Shown here: in pieces, positions 13,251-25,576 of the stretch
Numbering within the stretch: the first letter of the stretch is position 1
Layout of the letters: each line of letters opens with the position of its first letter
From: Leptodactylus fallax
Taxonomy: Eukaryota > Chordata > Amphibia > Anura > Leptodactylidae
DNA: 64,000 bases
NCBI GenBank assembly: GCA_947044405.1
Contig: CAMRHE010000166.1
Coordinates: 3,783,501-3,847,500 of the forward strand
Reading direction: 5' to 3'
Position numbers and translations under genes: made by a program
Notes under the pieces: generated by a model
What the model saw: the letters and a program-made list of their open reading frames with translations, nothing else
Told to the model about the DNA's origin: nothing
The model's database searches: none

Positions 13251-14442
13251 TTAAATTATTTTTGAAACATAGTACCCCCCCCCCGCCCATAAGGTCATAA
13301 TAGACATTTAATTTCTGCTAATATGTTAGCCCCAGTTACAGGAGGAATGCAGCCTCCTATCATTTACTGCAGAGCAGAACTGGGTCCTCCAGCTGCATCA
13401 TGGCTCATTGAGCGCTATGACTAAGAAGGCAAGGACAGTAATAAACCATCTAGCTGTGCTCCGTGACCTGTGGGACCCTCACTGCAATGATGCTTGTACT
13501 GATAATGTGATGACTCTACAAAACAGGAAAAGTGATCTCTACAAAACAGGAAGTGTTAGCCTAATAGTATGCTTAGTGGGCAGAATGGCAAGTTTCCAAA
13601 ACTTTTTTTTTTTCTTGTTAAAAACTTAAATAAAAAAAAAAATAGTTGAAACAGATGACATTACAGTGACATTACCAAAAACAGTATAAAAAATATGTTT
13701 AGCATAAAAACATGATTTAAAAAGTAGGTCAATTTCTGACATCATGCTAATTTGTAGATTCTTTTCTTGCTCACAACAAAAAAAAAAAATCATGGTTAAT
13801 GTGTATGCCACAATGTCCATTCTCACAGAATTTACAACCAAAGTACTGACTGTAAATGCAGTTCTCTTACTAAACTAAACACATTTTGTTGTTGACTCTG
13901 GTCTTAAAATACTTGTTGGCAAACTTATCAACAGGTCACTGTGAACTTATATATATACGCCAGTACTGCTAAAATGTACAGATGGGATGCAGCTGACAGC
14001 TGTAAGGAGAGGTTGTGCAGGGGGAGCCCCAAACTGAGGTTTAGTATCAGCGCATGTAAGCCTTTAGAAACTCCCCACCCCCTTCAACAAGCCACGCCCC
14101 CAAAGTCAGAGAAAGTATCAGATGGTTTTTCCACCAACAACTTCACTTTTTTCACAAAATTACTTCATCCAGCACACGATGGGGCCAGTTTATGGTGGAA
14201 AAAAAACACCTGACAGGTTCTCTTTAACACCTATATTCTCTGATAACACTGCTTATTTTAGGATCAATCTGAGAATTCTGCAGGCTGACAAACAAGGACA
14301 ACTATATGTCTTGTTCACTTGTCACTCACTTCTGGTTTAGTGTTCCTTAAAAAGTGCACATCCATAATAGCAAATAGATGTGTCCCCTTTAGCAGACAGA
14401 ATAAACACATGGTCTTTTGACTATGGGAAGTGTATTACATAC

Positions 14443-14602
14443 CTTGTTACAATGTTCTATGAGAAGTTCCACCACAATATTTTGGAATTTGATGTTCATC
14501 ATGGCAGCCACTGTATCTTCCTGGGCCCTCATCAGAGTAGGTCCAAAAATAACTCCCATATTAGAAGGAGACATGAGGTTTTCTTTACTGTATTCACATA
14601 CT
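14443..14602 (-). CDS. ophn1: ophn1 exon, RhoGAP domain C-terminal part
   Basis: The exon (160 nt) encodes [20 protein letters not shown] followed by [20 protein letters not shown] and [13 protein letters not shown]. This is the most conserved stretch of the oligophrenin/GRAF RhoGAP fold, including the NxxNLAxxFGPxL-type helix of the family. The upstream acceptor CTGTATTACAG was chosen over an in-frame AG 15 nt downstream because only it keeps the VCEY residues conserved in human. The donor is GTATGT. Confidence 0.97.
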
Positions 14603-15870
14603 CTGTAATACAGTGGACATTAGGTCACACAATGGAAACCAGCACAGAAGAACAAAAATGATTTGCACAATGATTTATGTAGGAAAAAAAAAAAAAGACA
14701 TACTCATCTATGCCCAGCGGTGTTGTGCAGTCTAGGTCCCATTTTCCTCATGTGTCAGGGCTCATCAAGCAGGAGATGGAGAGGCTCACATGACCACCAA
14801 AACCAATCAGTGGCCTCAAAGGTCTCTGGTAAGGGACCAGTGACATAATAGTGACATCATTAGTATTCTTGCAGCAAATGTTGAGCCCACTGATTGGTCT
14901 CAGCAGTCATGTGAATCTCTCCACTTCTGGTCCGACAAGTCCCAGCACATGAGGGAAAGGAAACTCATGCCACACAACTGAGTACTCAGGATAGCAGAGT
15001 ATGCAAGACCAGCTTGAACCACTGCAGTGTTGTCATTGGAGTGGCAGGGTATTGAACACTGTTCTTTTGTTTTTTTTATTAGTCATGTTTTTGAAAATCC
15101 TAGTCAAACTCTTTAACCATCTGAATAAATGTGCAATGCTGAAAGATCTACTCGGAAAAGACAGCTTTTACATTGTTGTTTGACCAGATGGTGAGCATTC
15201 ATTCAATTTCAGTTTTTTACTGTGTCTCTTATCTCAGGAAAGGGCACATTAAACCCTGAAGAGAATGAAGCAAACTCTCATTTACATCATGCATGCTGGG
15301 GACTTCGAGGAGAATCAATTCTGCATCCAGTGAGCGATTGAGGGCAACTTCCTATTATATAGTTATTACTTGATCCGCTCCCCTTACATATGTGAGTAAC
15401 CGTGCTAGTAATTGAGAGCAGTTGTGAGGAAACCAAATTACCAGTAGCTGCTTGGTAACAAATTATCTGAATACATTTACAGACCTTGTATTCCGTATTG
15501 ACTTAATGGATGGAGCAGACGGAGTTCCCAAAAGAAACTCTAACCTATTTATCAATATAAATCAATGCTAAAAATACAATCATTACAGGTAGAAATATGC
15601 TACATATGCCTGATAGCTCAGTGTCACTTATCAGAAGAATAAGGTTCTGTGAACCTACGTTTACTAACTCAGAGGGGCAGTGAGTGGATGATTTTATCAC
15701 CAAAATCAAAAGAGAGGTGGCTTTGTTTAGATGTGACTCCCCTAACTGAAGAGTATGGACGTTAAGTAAAAAGCCTAAGATGGGAATAGCCTTTAAAGCT
15801 GCATCCAATATGACCATACTGTATACATACTCATTTCAAAATATATACCATCCTCATGTTTTGTGGTTAC
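14603..15870. other. ophn1 intron
   Basis: No gene. The part near 14740-14960 carries self-complementary CTGATTGG / CCAATCAG blocks also present inside the fold-back at 29933-30811, so it is a shared repeat family. Confidence 0.5.
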
Positions 15871-15976
15871 CTGGATAGGTGCCGTATAATAAGCTCCAGC
15901 ATTTCTCTGTGATTGTCTGGCAGTCTATACACCAAGCAATGAATGGCTCCCAGTCTGTAATCCAAATTCTCAGATT
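15871..15976 (-). CDS. ophn1: ophn1 exon, RhoGAP domain middle part
   Basis: The exon (106 nt) encodes [20 protein letters not shown] followed by [14 protein letters not shown], aligning with human [33 protein letters not shown]. Acceptor ATCAAACAG, donor GTAACC. Phases (2 nt in, 2 nt out) join correctly to exons 17935-17993 and 14443-14602. Confidence 0.96.
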
Positions 15977-17934
15977 CTGTTTGATGCAAAGGAATAAGAC
16001 ATACTTAATACAAGATATGCCCTGAAGGAAAAGCATACAGTTTGAAAATGAATTCTGTAAAAGGTGTTGCCTGGATTTCTAAGAAATCTAAATAAGAGAA
16101 AGATATGGTATATAAAAAATACCACAGCTTTCCATTATTGCTGCCCTGGTGGTACCCACTGGTCCTGGAGCAATGACATCACATACATCATCCATATCAC
16201 CAGTGCAGCCAGTCTGCCCCAGTTATTAGGTGCACTACTCATGTGAATGTTGTACATGGTGTAGTCACTGCAGGACAGGTGGAGACCACCGAACCAGCGG
16301 TACTGGAATGGTGATGGATTTTATAGGTAATGCACCTTTTTATTGTATACCACTTACTTTCTTCTCTTATTAGAAGGTCTTAAAATTGCAGACAACCCCT
16401 TTATAGTCCCTGTCTGAGGCATTCTCCTTCATGCATATACCACCTGACTCACGATTCTCATTTCTAAGAACACAAGGCCTACTTATAGACAATACAGGAA
16501 ATCTGCTATATACATGATATCCTTCTTGGGCCTCTAGTCTCCCTCATTCTCCTGGCCAGAAAATATTCAGAGTCAATCCTCTTTCTGCTTTTGCTCGGAG
16601 CACATATATTCATATTCACTTCCTCTCCTGGTTGCAGCACATGCTTGATCATCTCTCCTGGTTCTACCACATTTTTGAAAACTGTATTCTTTCCACATTC
16701 TTGATAATGGCGCCATCTTCTGGCTATAACACTGTTACTGAATACTGTCACTGTCACAGAGTTACTGAATCTGGGATGTCCCATAATCCCATTATTTCAT
16801 TATGGGATCTCCACAGTCTGGTGGAGGGAGTATGTACTTTTACGTAAGAAGTTATATCAAATGACAGAATCTGCAGGCAGCTACATACACATACATGTTG
16901 TGGTCCAGAATTTGGGAGTGACTGTACTGCAGGGACAACTGTTACTCCAAGGCTTGGAGTCCAGGCTACTAGTTTTCATTAATATAGGAGACCAAATATC
17001 ATGTGCTGCATGAAGCTGAAGGACAGAGTCTGCTGGGCTCTTCTTCTTTTATTATTAATCAATAAGATTTTTATTAAAGATTTTATCATAAAAACATTAA
17101 AAGGAGAAAACAATAATAATCTCCTTCCTACAGAAACCAAACCCCTCCACCCCTCAATCCCAGACAACAATGTTATATTACAGCATTGAGTCCATATTGA
17201 AAACTGTGGAATCACAGGGGAACAAACCAAAATTTAAGGGCACCAACTCTACTTCCAACTAATGCCCAACATAATGCAATGTATTTAGGCAGCACCCAGA
17301 AAGCCAGCCCATTAACATAAATCAGGGTAGGTCACATGTCCAGTGGCTATGGAAGATCCTATTAGGGAATGGTGCCACTGAAGAAGTTGTGGCGGAGTTA
17401 CCCTGAGGGAATATCCAACCATGCAAGGACACCCAACCAAGGGCCCCAAATTAACTCAAACTTTGACTCCACTTGTCTTTTCATATAGACCCTTCTCTCC
17501 AGTCTGATAATATGCTTTAGTCTGGCAGCAAATTCTGTCACAGTTGGGGAACTGGTCTGTAACCAGTGAAGAACTATAAGCTTTTTTTGCTCCAAGATAC
17601 ATTTAATACTGAAGGATGCTCGTCCCTCTAATTTGTCCTCAGCCCCAATATGCAATAGACAGTATCTTGGGGCTCAGCACCCTGCTTAAACTGCTGAGAA
17701 ATACAACCCTACTGCTACAATAAATCCTGCTTGGCACCGGCCTCTCTGATGTTGACCATACCATTATATCTATATCCATATCTATCTATCTATATTATTT
17801 GTATACAAAAAAATAGCAGGTCAAATCCAGCCAAACATAACTCCATGTTCCTCCCCTTTGTGGTTAATATATACATAAAATACAATAATATATATAATAT
17901 ACATAAAATACAAGCCTTCAAAACAAGCTCTTAC
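15977..17934. other. ophn1 intron
   Basis: No gene recognised. An inverted pair near 16785-16810 (CCCATAATCC / GGATTATGGG-type) and AT-rich sequence are present. The part near 17040-17720 resembles 3' regions of non-LTR retrotransposons in style, but I cannot support a family. Confidence 0.35.
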
Positions 17935-17993
17935 TTGCAGCAGATACAAGTTCCCGATGGAGCTTGTATGTCATAACTGGCTCAGAGAGATTC
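17935..17993 (-). CDS. ophn1: ophn1 exon, RhoGAP domain
   Basis: A short exon (59 nt) encoding NLSEPVMTYKLHRELVSAA, almost identical to human NLSEPVMTYRLHKELVSAA. Asn and Pro in this loop of RhoGAP domains contact the GTPase switch regions (family knowledge). The acceptor CTCTTCCAG is preceded by about 15 T residues (sense strand), an unusually pure polypyrimidine tract. The donor is GTAAGA. Confidence 0.96.
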
Positions 17994-18231
17994 CTGGAAG
18001 AGAAAAAAAAAAAAAAGTCTTAGGAGAAAACCATGAAGTATATTATTTCATGCAGTCGCATTATGCTACTAGCACATTTTGATATATTAACTCTGTGCAT
18101 GAAATGTGCTTTTTTATTTTATTACTGTCTGTCATAATAAATGACATGTGCATTCTGAGAGCTGCTGAGGGAATTTGATTCCTTTGTTGCTGCTCATCTC
18201 TATTATCTGAACTGTTCCCATTGTTATAGAG

Positions 18232-19464
18232 CAGGGGTAGGCAACCTTTTTTGTTCAGCGTGCTGATTTTAATTAAAAAAATATCGAAGCTGAGGTACTC
18301 GGAGTGCCGGTCAATAATTGTAAGTCTGACGACCCCTAAACTAAAGTCATATACCACAAACCATAACACAGAAGTGCTGCCACCAGATGCTTTAGGACAC
18401 ATGCGTTTACTGCTATTTCCTGGGACGCTCCTGTACTTTCCGATTAGAAGCAATGAAAGTCCATGTGCAGCCCCCAATTAGTGGTAAATGTAAGTGTCCA
18501 GGAGCACCGTATGGCGGCATCCTTATGGTGAATACACACTATGTATCTGGATGCAGATATAGTCTTAGGCCACTGGAACTTTTACTTCAATGTAAAACTG
18601 TGTTCACATGGTGCATTTTTGCACAAAAAAATGCCTGTGTTTTCTGTGCAAAAACACATCCTTAATGCATAAAACACATCGTTATACAGAATAATGTCCC
18701 ATAGTGACCCCTGCACATGGTATTATATCCCATAACAGCCTCTGTACAAGGTATTATATCCCATAACAGCCTCTGCACACCGTATTATGTCACATAGTGG
18801 CCCAAGCACACGTTATTATGTCACATAGTGGCCCCTACACACCGTATTATGTCACATAGTGGCCCCTGTACACGGTATTATGTCACATAGTGGCCCCTGC
18901 ACACCGTATTATGTCACATAGTGACCCAAGCACACAGTATTATGTCATATAGTGGCCCCAGCACACGATATTAGGTCCCATAGCAGCCTCTGCACACGGT
19001 ATTAGGTCCCATAGCGGTCCGGTATTAGGTCCTATAGCGGTCCGGTATTAGGTCCCATAGTGGTCCCCGCACACGGTACTAGGTTTCATAGCGGTCCCCG
19101 CACACGGTATTAGGTCCCATAGCGGTCCCCGCACACGGTATTAGGTCCCATAGCGGTCCCCGCACACGGTATTAGGTCCCCGCACACGTGACCCCTATCA
19201 GCTGTCAGAAGTGCCGGCAGATCGCACAGCCGCCGCGTAGCGCAGGGAGCAAGGTGAGTATCATTGTTTTTTATGTTTCTTCACTTCTAAGTCTCCGCTT
19301 ATTATACTGGGGGTCTGAAGAGACCACACAGTATAATAATAGCAGCTTCGTTTCGGCCGTGTTTGGTCCGATCGAAGCTGCTGGGTGAGGTCTCCGCTGC
19401 CGTGCCAGGGGAATAAGCCTCGCGTGCCACTCTTGGCACGCGTGCCAGGGGTTGCCGACCACTG
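18232..19464. mobile_element. non-autonomous hAT element, copy A
   Basis: The element starts CAGGGGTAGGCAACC and ends GGTTGCCGACCACTG. A perfect 8-bp target duplication, TTATAGAG, lies at 18224-18231 and 19465-19472. It is 1233 bp, has no transposase, and has a minisatellite interior. It is closely related to 36447-37822 but lacks about 170 bp present there near 37378-37556. Small TIRs plus an 8-bp duplication identify the hAT superfamily. Confidence 0.9.
18690..19188. repeat. 30-31-bp minisatellite inside hAT copy A
   Basis: About 16 imperfect units of the type CACACGGTATTAGGTCCC followed by ATAGCGGTCCCCG. Units near the left end read TATTATRTCCCATAACAGCC, so the array is graded from diverged to homogeneous. 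It is confined to the hAT element. Confidence 0.88.
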
Positions 19465-20266
19465 TTATAGAGAGACATTTGGGTAGGATAATATTAGGAA
19501 ACCAGCTCCACCACACTAAAAACCTGCAGTGCCTTACTAGTGCCTGTCTCACAAATTCAGGAGCATTTGCGCTAACAAATTTAAGGTGCACCAAAGGTGG
19601 TGAGAAGGGGTATGCAGCCACAATATAGAATAACCTTGCACAATAGGGGGACATGGAGGGTGTGTAGTACGTATGTATGTGCCACAAGGAGTCAGAGCAG
19701 GGGGAGGGAGTGGTTAGGGGACATATCACTGCATAGGAAAGCCCCCTGGGCTTACATATTTAATTCTTCTAAAGAAGGAAAAGTTAGAATTTGAAGCAAC
19801 AAGAAAGAAGAATCAAGATTACAAAGAAAACTACTTATGCATTTCTTAAAGGGGTTTCCAGCCCCCCCAATGCATATTTCATGCAGATGACTTACCCACA
19901 GGATAGGTCATTAGTTTATGATATGTCAAAGTCCAACACCTAGATATGGCACAGATCAACTTTTCCAGCAGCCTTCAGGCACCAGAAGCTGCTGAAGTGT
20001 ATGCGCAGCATGTACAGTCTGCTCCTATTAAAGTAACAGGAGTGGAGCTGCAGTGTCCTGGAATCACTACTACTATTAATCATACTACTGTATCCGCTGT
20101 TGGACCCCCCACTAATCAGGTACTGATGGATAGGTAAAACAGTTTGATATAAGCCAGAAAACCCCATTAAAAAGGTCTGGGTGCTTGATAAACTGTCCAA
20201 AATGGTAATTTCCAAGGGGAAAATGAACCTTCCCTTTCACTACAATGAAGTGTTTTACTCAGATAC

Positions 20267-20351
20267 CTGAGGTAGAACTTTAGAGCACTTGTGATGGTCT
20301 TAATGTCCCAATCACTAGTCTGCAAGTCCACATTTCCAGGACATTTGGGAT
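20267..20351 (-). CDS. ophn1: ophn1 exon, RhoGAP domain
   Basis: The exon (85 nt) encodes [20 protein letters not shown] and SALKFYLR, aligning with human [28 protein letters not shown]. The conserved K-x-x-L-R-x-L-P/S-E-P helix that follows continues in exon 17935-17993. Acceptor TTTTGCAG, donor GTATCT. Confidence 0.96.
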
Positions 20352-21619
20352 CTGCAAAACATAAGTAAAATGGGTTTCAATAACACTGAGAATAGTTCTA
20401 GGTGTTCACCAGACTGACAACATTTGCACAAACACAGATGGATATTCACAATTCAGGTTTATTTCATTGCTACACAGGAAGTGAAAGTTACTAATAATAA
20501 TGATGATGATGATAATAATAATAATAATAATAATAAGTCGTCTATCTACTGTATATACCGCCAACATACAGTACTCTGCAGTACTTCACAATTTATAGGG
20601 AACATTAGGTGCGAGGGTCAACACAACAGAAACAATAGGTGCAAGGGTCCTGCTCACAAGAGTTTATAATCTAGGAGGAAACAGGGGTGATACAAAAGGT
20701 AAAAGATGGTGGAAAGAAAATAAGAGATTCAGAAACCTGGCATAAATTACACTTGAAATCTATGCCAATCCCTAGCTGCCATAGATTTCAATTCTGGTGC
20801 ATGGGACCTCCTGGGATGCACCAGAATTATTAAGAGGCTGGAGTCTCACGCCAGTGGGGGAAACGGAATGTGTATGAAAGGAACACCAGGGGGCGCCACA
20901 ATAAGTACAAAACAGCAATATCTAAACACAGGAGTGGATTTTGTTTGAAGTTATTTCAGCTGATGTATGTTCTGTCTTACTTGATTTAACTGAGCAAAAT
21001 GTCACCTTTTGGGATGCCACATTGTAAAGGAAATTTTGTAGATCTTACTCAAAGAAAATTGTCAGAAACCAACACATGACATCTTTTTCTTACTGTAGTA
21101 AACTTTGTTTTAATAAAGTTTGTTCCATGAATAAAATTCACCACCTAAATTATTCCTCTAATACTTCTTTGGATATTGGTGTGAAATATGTGTACACTGT
21201 GTAATGTTATAGTGTGATAAAGAGCCTACTTTAGTTTTAAGTGTATTTCCCTCCATTACCTTTAGATATGGGAGATCATCATCCAGTTATTGAGATTTTA
21301 TAATAAAGACGGAAAAGTAGATAGCAGCCAGGAGTAACTATTGGGGTAACACACATTCTTCAAGACGAGAACATATTGACAACGCTAACACCCAAGCAAA
21401 ATGCATTAGATCACGCAGAATGCCCAAAATTGATATGTGAGTGGGCTTGTAGAGGTGTGCATCTCTAAGCATATCTTCAGACTGGTGATGGCTGGTAATG
21501 CCTTTCCTGGCTATATCCCAAACGTTGTATAATTTGGGCGCTTCATCTTTGTATTTAGTGCTGAAAACTGAATTAATATTGATATCCACCTAAGCAGACT
21601 CATGTTCGGACATTCTTAC
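20352..21619. other. ophn1 intron
   Basis: Holds an L2-type LINE 3' end (20490-20700). The remainder is unremarkable. Confidence 0.5.
20490..20700 (-). mobile_element. L2-type LINE 3' end fragment
   Basis: A (TAA)n run at the low-coordinate end is followed by a block with CCGCCAACATACAGTACTC and CTGCTCACAAGAG. The same layout occurs at 58619-59500, where reverse-transcriptase sequence is attached. It is therefore a 5'-truncated copy in minus orientation. Confidence 0.65.
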
Positions 21620-21694
21620 CAAAAAACGCATTGAGGAGTTTCTGCACCTGGATGTTACTTCCCACTGTTCTGTATACGCCTTCTGAAGTGATAC
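21620..21694 (-). CDS. ophn1: ophn1 exon, RhoGAP arginine finger
   Basis: The exon (75 nt) encodes [20 protein letters not shown] and NAFF. The Arg in EGVYRTVGS is the arginine finger that RhoGAPs insert into the GTPase active site to speed GTP hydrolysis. It is present, so the catalytic residue is intact. Acceptor TTTTGTAG, donor GTAAGA. Confidence 0.97.
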
Positions 21695-22083
21695 CTACAA
21701 AAGCAGGGGAACACAATGGTGGGACTTACGTCATATAGGAACAGGTTTTCTATGACAACTAATGATCATCCTGAATGAATGAAATTTTATTACATTATTG
21801 CAAACATTGAAGATCAATATAGCAATAGAGGATCACACAGCGATCCATAAAACACATTACACAACTGTAGAGAACCACCAGGACATCTCCAGACCTGTCC
21901 TTATGTTATAAGTAGTAAATAATAATAAAAACTATGGGATGTCAAGAAAGACAAAGATAGCATGGAGACATGAAGGTTATGGACTACAGTAACTTTGTAA
22001 CAATACTTTTAACATCAGGAAAGGCTCAGCTGACAACTAGGAAAAGTCTTCAGCAAGCCATTTAATGCAGGATGTGACTGTAA

Positions 22084-22151
<68 letters not shown>

Positions 22152-22184
22152 CATAGAAGGGACAGAGTTTCTTGTCATTCATAC
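21695..22184. other. ophn1 intron with dinucleotide repeat
   Basis: A short intron whose main feature is the AT/GT microsatellite at 22087-22151. Nothing else was recognised. Confidence 0.6.
22087..22151. repeat. (AT)n(GT)n microsatellite
   Basis: About 27 AT units followed by about 5 GT units, ending about 35 nt from the donor site of exon 22185-22247. Confidence 0.95.
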
Positions 22185-22247
22185 CTGTTGCCTCCACAGC
22201 ATTGATACACTTCCGGACAAACCGAAATCCAATTTCATTCAGTTCCA
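22185..22247 (-). CDS. ophn1: ophn1 exon, start of RhoGAP domain
   Basis: The exon (63 nt) encodes ELNEIGFRFVRKCINAVEAT, matching human [20 protein letters not shown] at the N-terminal edge of the RhoGAP domain. Its donor (GTATGA) lies only about 35 nt from a long AT/GT dinucleotide repeat in the downstream intron. Confidence 0.96.
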
Positions 22248-23410
22248 CTACAGAGAAACGAAATGTATATCAGTCACCACATGTTTGGTCTCACATATAA
22301 CACTACATCATGGCATGAAAACATACCAGATAAGGCTGTGTTCACATCTGCATCAGAAGATCTGTAATGAGCCTTCATCTCAGAATTTGTCACATTTGAC
22401 AGACAAAATAGTGCTGCAAGTTCTGGTTAAACAACAGGCACCTTAGCTGAACCTTATTATGTTAACACTGTCTATCAGATGCCGCTGGTGACCTTTGTGT
22501 GATGGATCCGCCACTGCGTGAGAGAAAGTCTACCTACCAGAAGCTCCATAGTAAACACAGTACAACATGTAGCTTTGACATACTGGGCAGGCAAACATTT
22601 TATTCTGAGGTGCAAAAAGTTCTTCACCAATCCTGTCTTATTAACCGCTCTCTACCTGGCATTTAACTGCACTGTAAAAAGGATTATGGTGGGCAGTGCC
22701 AACCACTGAGATCACGTCACTAACCACATGATCACTGGTATACTGAGAGAGTTGCTGGATATAGCATATCCACCTACAGAGAAAACTCAGGTTGTAAAAA
22801 GCTAAATATGCAATAACAGTGCCCCCTGACAGATATTAAAGGGCTTGTCTGGCCAATTAAAATGTGAGAATGGTGTAACATACTTATATTTGCCTCAGCG
22901 ATTCCTCACTGCTACAGTCTTGACACTTGACTACAGTGTTATTTCCTGTGATTTGAGAGGAAGTATGAAGTAGAGACAGCAGGAGACCGGGAAGAACTGA
23001 AACAGCGGGAGAAATATTTTATATCAATCTGGGACATTTAAAAAAAATATAACCTCCTTTAAAGGGTCCCTGCTATGGCATATCGCTGGGGTTTGACATC
23101 TGGGACACATGCGGATTTTAAGAACTTCTAGTCACACACTGAGCAGGAAATTGGAGCCAAGTTGTACAACAGGTGACCCAAAAAGCCAGTGTAGAGGAAA
23201 AACTGAGAATCTAAAGGTCAGTTTAGCTCTGTGGCTCCTTCCTATTGGTCAACATGTGATAGCAATATACTGCTTATAATAGTGAGAAAATGCCTTTAAA
23301 TACCTCTAAGATTTAGGGGGAAAAACACCTGCAGGACTCATACACATTACACCTAAAACTGAAGCGTAGACAAATGTATTTCTATATTCTAACCTCAAAA
23401 GAAGTTATTA

Positions 23411-23610
23411 TTTGCTTACTTACATAATGCCAACATATTCTGTAGCGCTTTACAGATATTGTCATCAGTCACTGACCTATATAGGGCTCACAATCGGAAT
23501 TCCCTAATGGAGTGTGGGAAGAAACCAGAGTACCTGGAAGAAACCCACGCAAACATGGCAAGAACATACAAATTCTATGCAAGGCAAATGTGCTAACCAC
23601 TGAGCCACTG
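23411..23610 (-). mobile_element. L2-type LINE 3' end fragment
   Basis: Blocks GCCAACATATTCTGTAGCGC, TTTACAGATATTGTCATCA, GAGTGTGGGAAGAAACC and AAACCCACGCAAACATGGC are the classic order of an amphibian/fish L2-type tail. Minus orientation is inferred from the tail lying at low coordinates. Confidence 0.65.
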
Positions 23611-23770
23611 TGCTGTCTAATTAAACCCAACCTTACTAAGGCTATAAAAAGGCAGTACAAAATAAGGCTCTGCTATGATTTGTCTCCTTCCACTGAGCCA
23701 CTAAGGTCTATATTATCGCGGTACTGTGACATCACTGAGTCACACTACAGGGATAAATCATAGTGGGTGG

Positions 23771-24140
23771 CCCTCATTAATAACAGGAGGGGGGCGGGAG
23801 GAGGAGGCAGGTCCTTATGACAATTCATTTCAATTGATCTGCAGCTCCTGCAATGGCTGCAGGTGTGAAATATTGTGCCTGCATTCAATACAAATTTAAC
23901 AAATTCTACATCTGTACACTTCCTATCATACAGCAAGATTTCCACCAATAGGTTGTACCCCATTTTCTACTCTACTCCTCCCGCCCTCACTAATAACAGG
24001 AGGGGGACGGGAGGAGGAGGCAGGTCCTTCCGACAATTCACTTGAATTGATCTGCAGCTCTTGCAATGACTGCAGGTACAAAAATATTGTGCCTGTAGTC
24101 ATGTTAACAAATTCTACATCTATACACTTCCTTTATTTTC
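23771..24140. repeat. direct tandem duplication (about 218-bp offset)
   Basis: A block beginning CACTAATAACAGGAGGGGG (first copy CATTAATAACAGGAGGGG) and running through GGAGGAGGAGGCAGGTCCTT, GATCTGCAGCTC and AAATTCTACATC occurs twice in the same orientation. The copies differ at scattered sites and by small indels, so the duplication is not very recent. Confidence 0.85.
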
Positions 24141-24544
24141 AACTTACTACCTATCTACAGGGTAGCTGAAAAGTGTCTGCAGCTCCATTCATCACTATGG
24201 GGGTCCTGAAGGGAAGCTGAGCAGTGTGTTTGGCTATCTTCAGCAGCCCCATAGAGATGAATAGAGTGGCAGCACGCATGTTTCACTGCCTCTCCAGTCA
24301 GAGTAAGGTTCTGTTCACAGCTGGATTGTGGTTTCCATGATAACAAACCATGACGCAGTATTGGATCTGTCATGTCAACCAGTCGACTCAAACAACTTAT
24401 AATGGGGTCTTTCTTTTGAAGGACAAAGTTTCCCTTTCAAAAACAACTGAATATTCAATGCGGGCTAGTCTCTGAGGCAGATGTGAACATGACCTAACAC
24501 AATAAGATAGAACATAGAACTTGCAGGGGATATAATGTACTTAC

Positions 24545-24578
24545 TTTCATCTCTCTTTGTTATTGGACTGTGATAAAT
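24545..24578 (-). CDS. ophn1: ophn1 34-nt microexon between PH and RhoGAP domains
   Basis: A very small exon of 34 nt encoding IYHSPITKRDE plus the first base of Met. It matches human IYHSPITKQQE between the PH and RhoGAP domains. Acceptor CACTATAG, donor GTAAGTAC. Skipping it would shift the frame, since 34 is not a multiple of three. It is too short to be found by ORF length and is supported only by homology and phase. Confidence 0.94.
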
Positions 24579-25576
24579 CTATAGTGAGAGAAAATAAAAT
24601 CATCAGAGACAACCATGAGAAAGCCAAAATCAGTGATCCACACAGACCCTATCAATCATCAAGGCGATGTGTATGTGGCCATTGCATATCATGAGATCTT
24701 ATCCTTTACTGTTGATTAATAGAGGATTGTATAAACACCATCTCTTTATCAGGACTGGATGTAGCAATCGACTCACTAAATAAAGCATACTTCATCATGG
24801 CCAAAGTTCAGACTTGGAATTGTAAGAGCAGTCAATTGCCCATCTGTAACAGGGTGTCTAGTATGACGCCTAGTGGGGCTGGCAGCCGAGAGGAGGAGGC
24901 CTAGAGGAATGAGCAAATGTTTGTTCTACTGTTTTACATTAAGAAATTGTGTAAAAAAAATGTCCAAAGAAGACATTCATTTACAAGCCACTAGTGCAAA
25001 CATTTATTCCTGCACTATACATAGACATTTAACAAATGGCACCAAGACAGCTTATTGTGCCAAAAGGCAACTCAACTCTGCTACATTTGAACAAGTGGAT
25101 AAATGCATAAACGGACAGCTTGTAGTTTGGTTGACACATCTCTACATCAGGTGGAATATAAATGAGCTAAGCTTCATCCTGCAGGGTTCACATTTAGAGG
25201 TTCTCCTGCACTCTGGTTGCTGCAGCGCTTTATCACAGGGTCTTTAGGTTACAGAACAGGTTTTAAAAATTCAATTTTATATAAAGTGGAGTCACTAAAA
25301 CTGCGTATAAGGGCCATGTAACCCAGGTCTTCTGCCTGGTGCCCTCGGCAATGATTGCCTTAAGGTGCTGTACTATTGAAAGCTAGCAGAGGAATCACCT
25401 GGGTCAGCCAATCATATGTATGTTTTCAGTGGGGAAGAACAAAAGGATTATCCATTAAAAATCAATATGACCTCCCCACGACAGATGAGACCCCCATACA
25501 CATTTAGATAGCTGGCTGATCCCACCAAAATTGTTGGGTTCAACCAACATTTCTCTAATGTATATGGGAGCCTTAA

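Larger units (their letters stand above)
8500..14442. other. ophn1 intron
   Basis: Intron dominated by the 47-bp minisatellite at 8993-10265. It also holds a TTAA-flanked MITE (13014-13250) and a related-looking fragment near 14000-14225. No coding exon of ophn1 or of another gene was recognised. Confidence 0.6.
17994..20266. other. ophn1 intron
   Basis: Mostly a hAT element with an internal minisatellite (18232-19464). A further inverted-end element of the TTAA/AGGGG type appears to span about 19851-20167. Confidence 0.6.
22248..24544. other. ophn1 intron
   Basis: Contains an L2-type tail (23411-23610), a direct duplication (23771-24140) and MITE-like fragments near 22330 and 22840-23070. 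No gene was recognised. Confidence 0.55.

Noticed and set aside
14443..14587. Use of the nearer acceptor (GTGAATACAG) for the RhoGAP exon
   Set aside because: It would drop the conserved VCEY residues; the acceptor 15 nt upstream keeps them and the frame.
18061..18477. 138-codon minus ORF
   Set aside because: It spans the border of hAT copy A and its target duplication; a partial match occurs at the other hAT copy (36414-36665), so it is repeat sequence.
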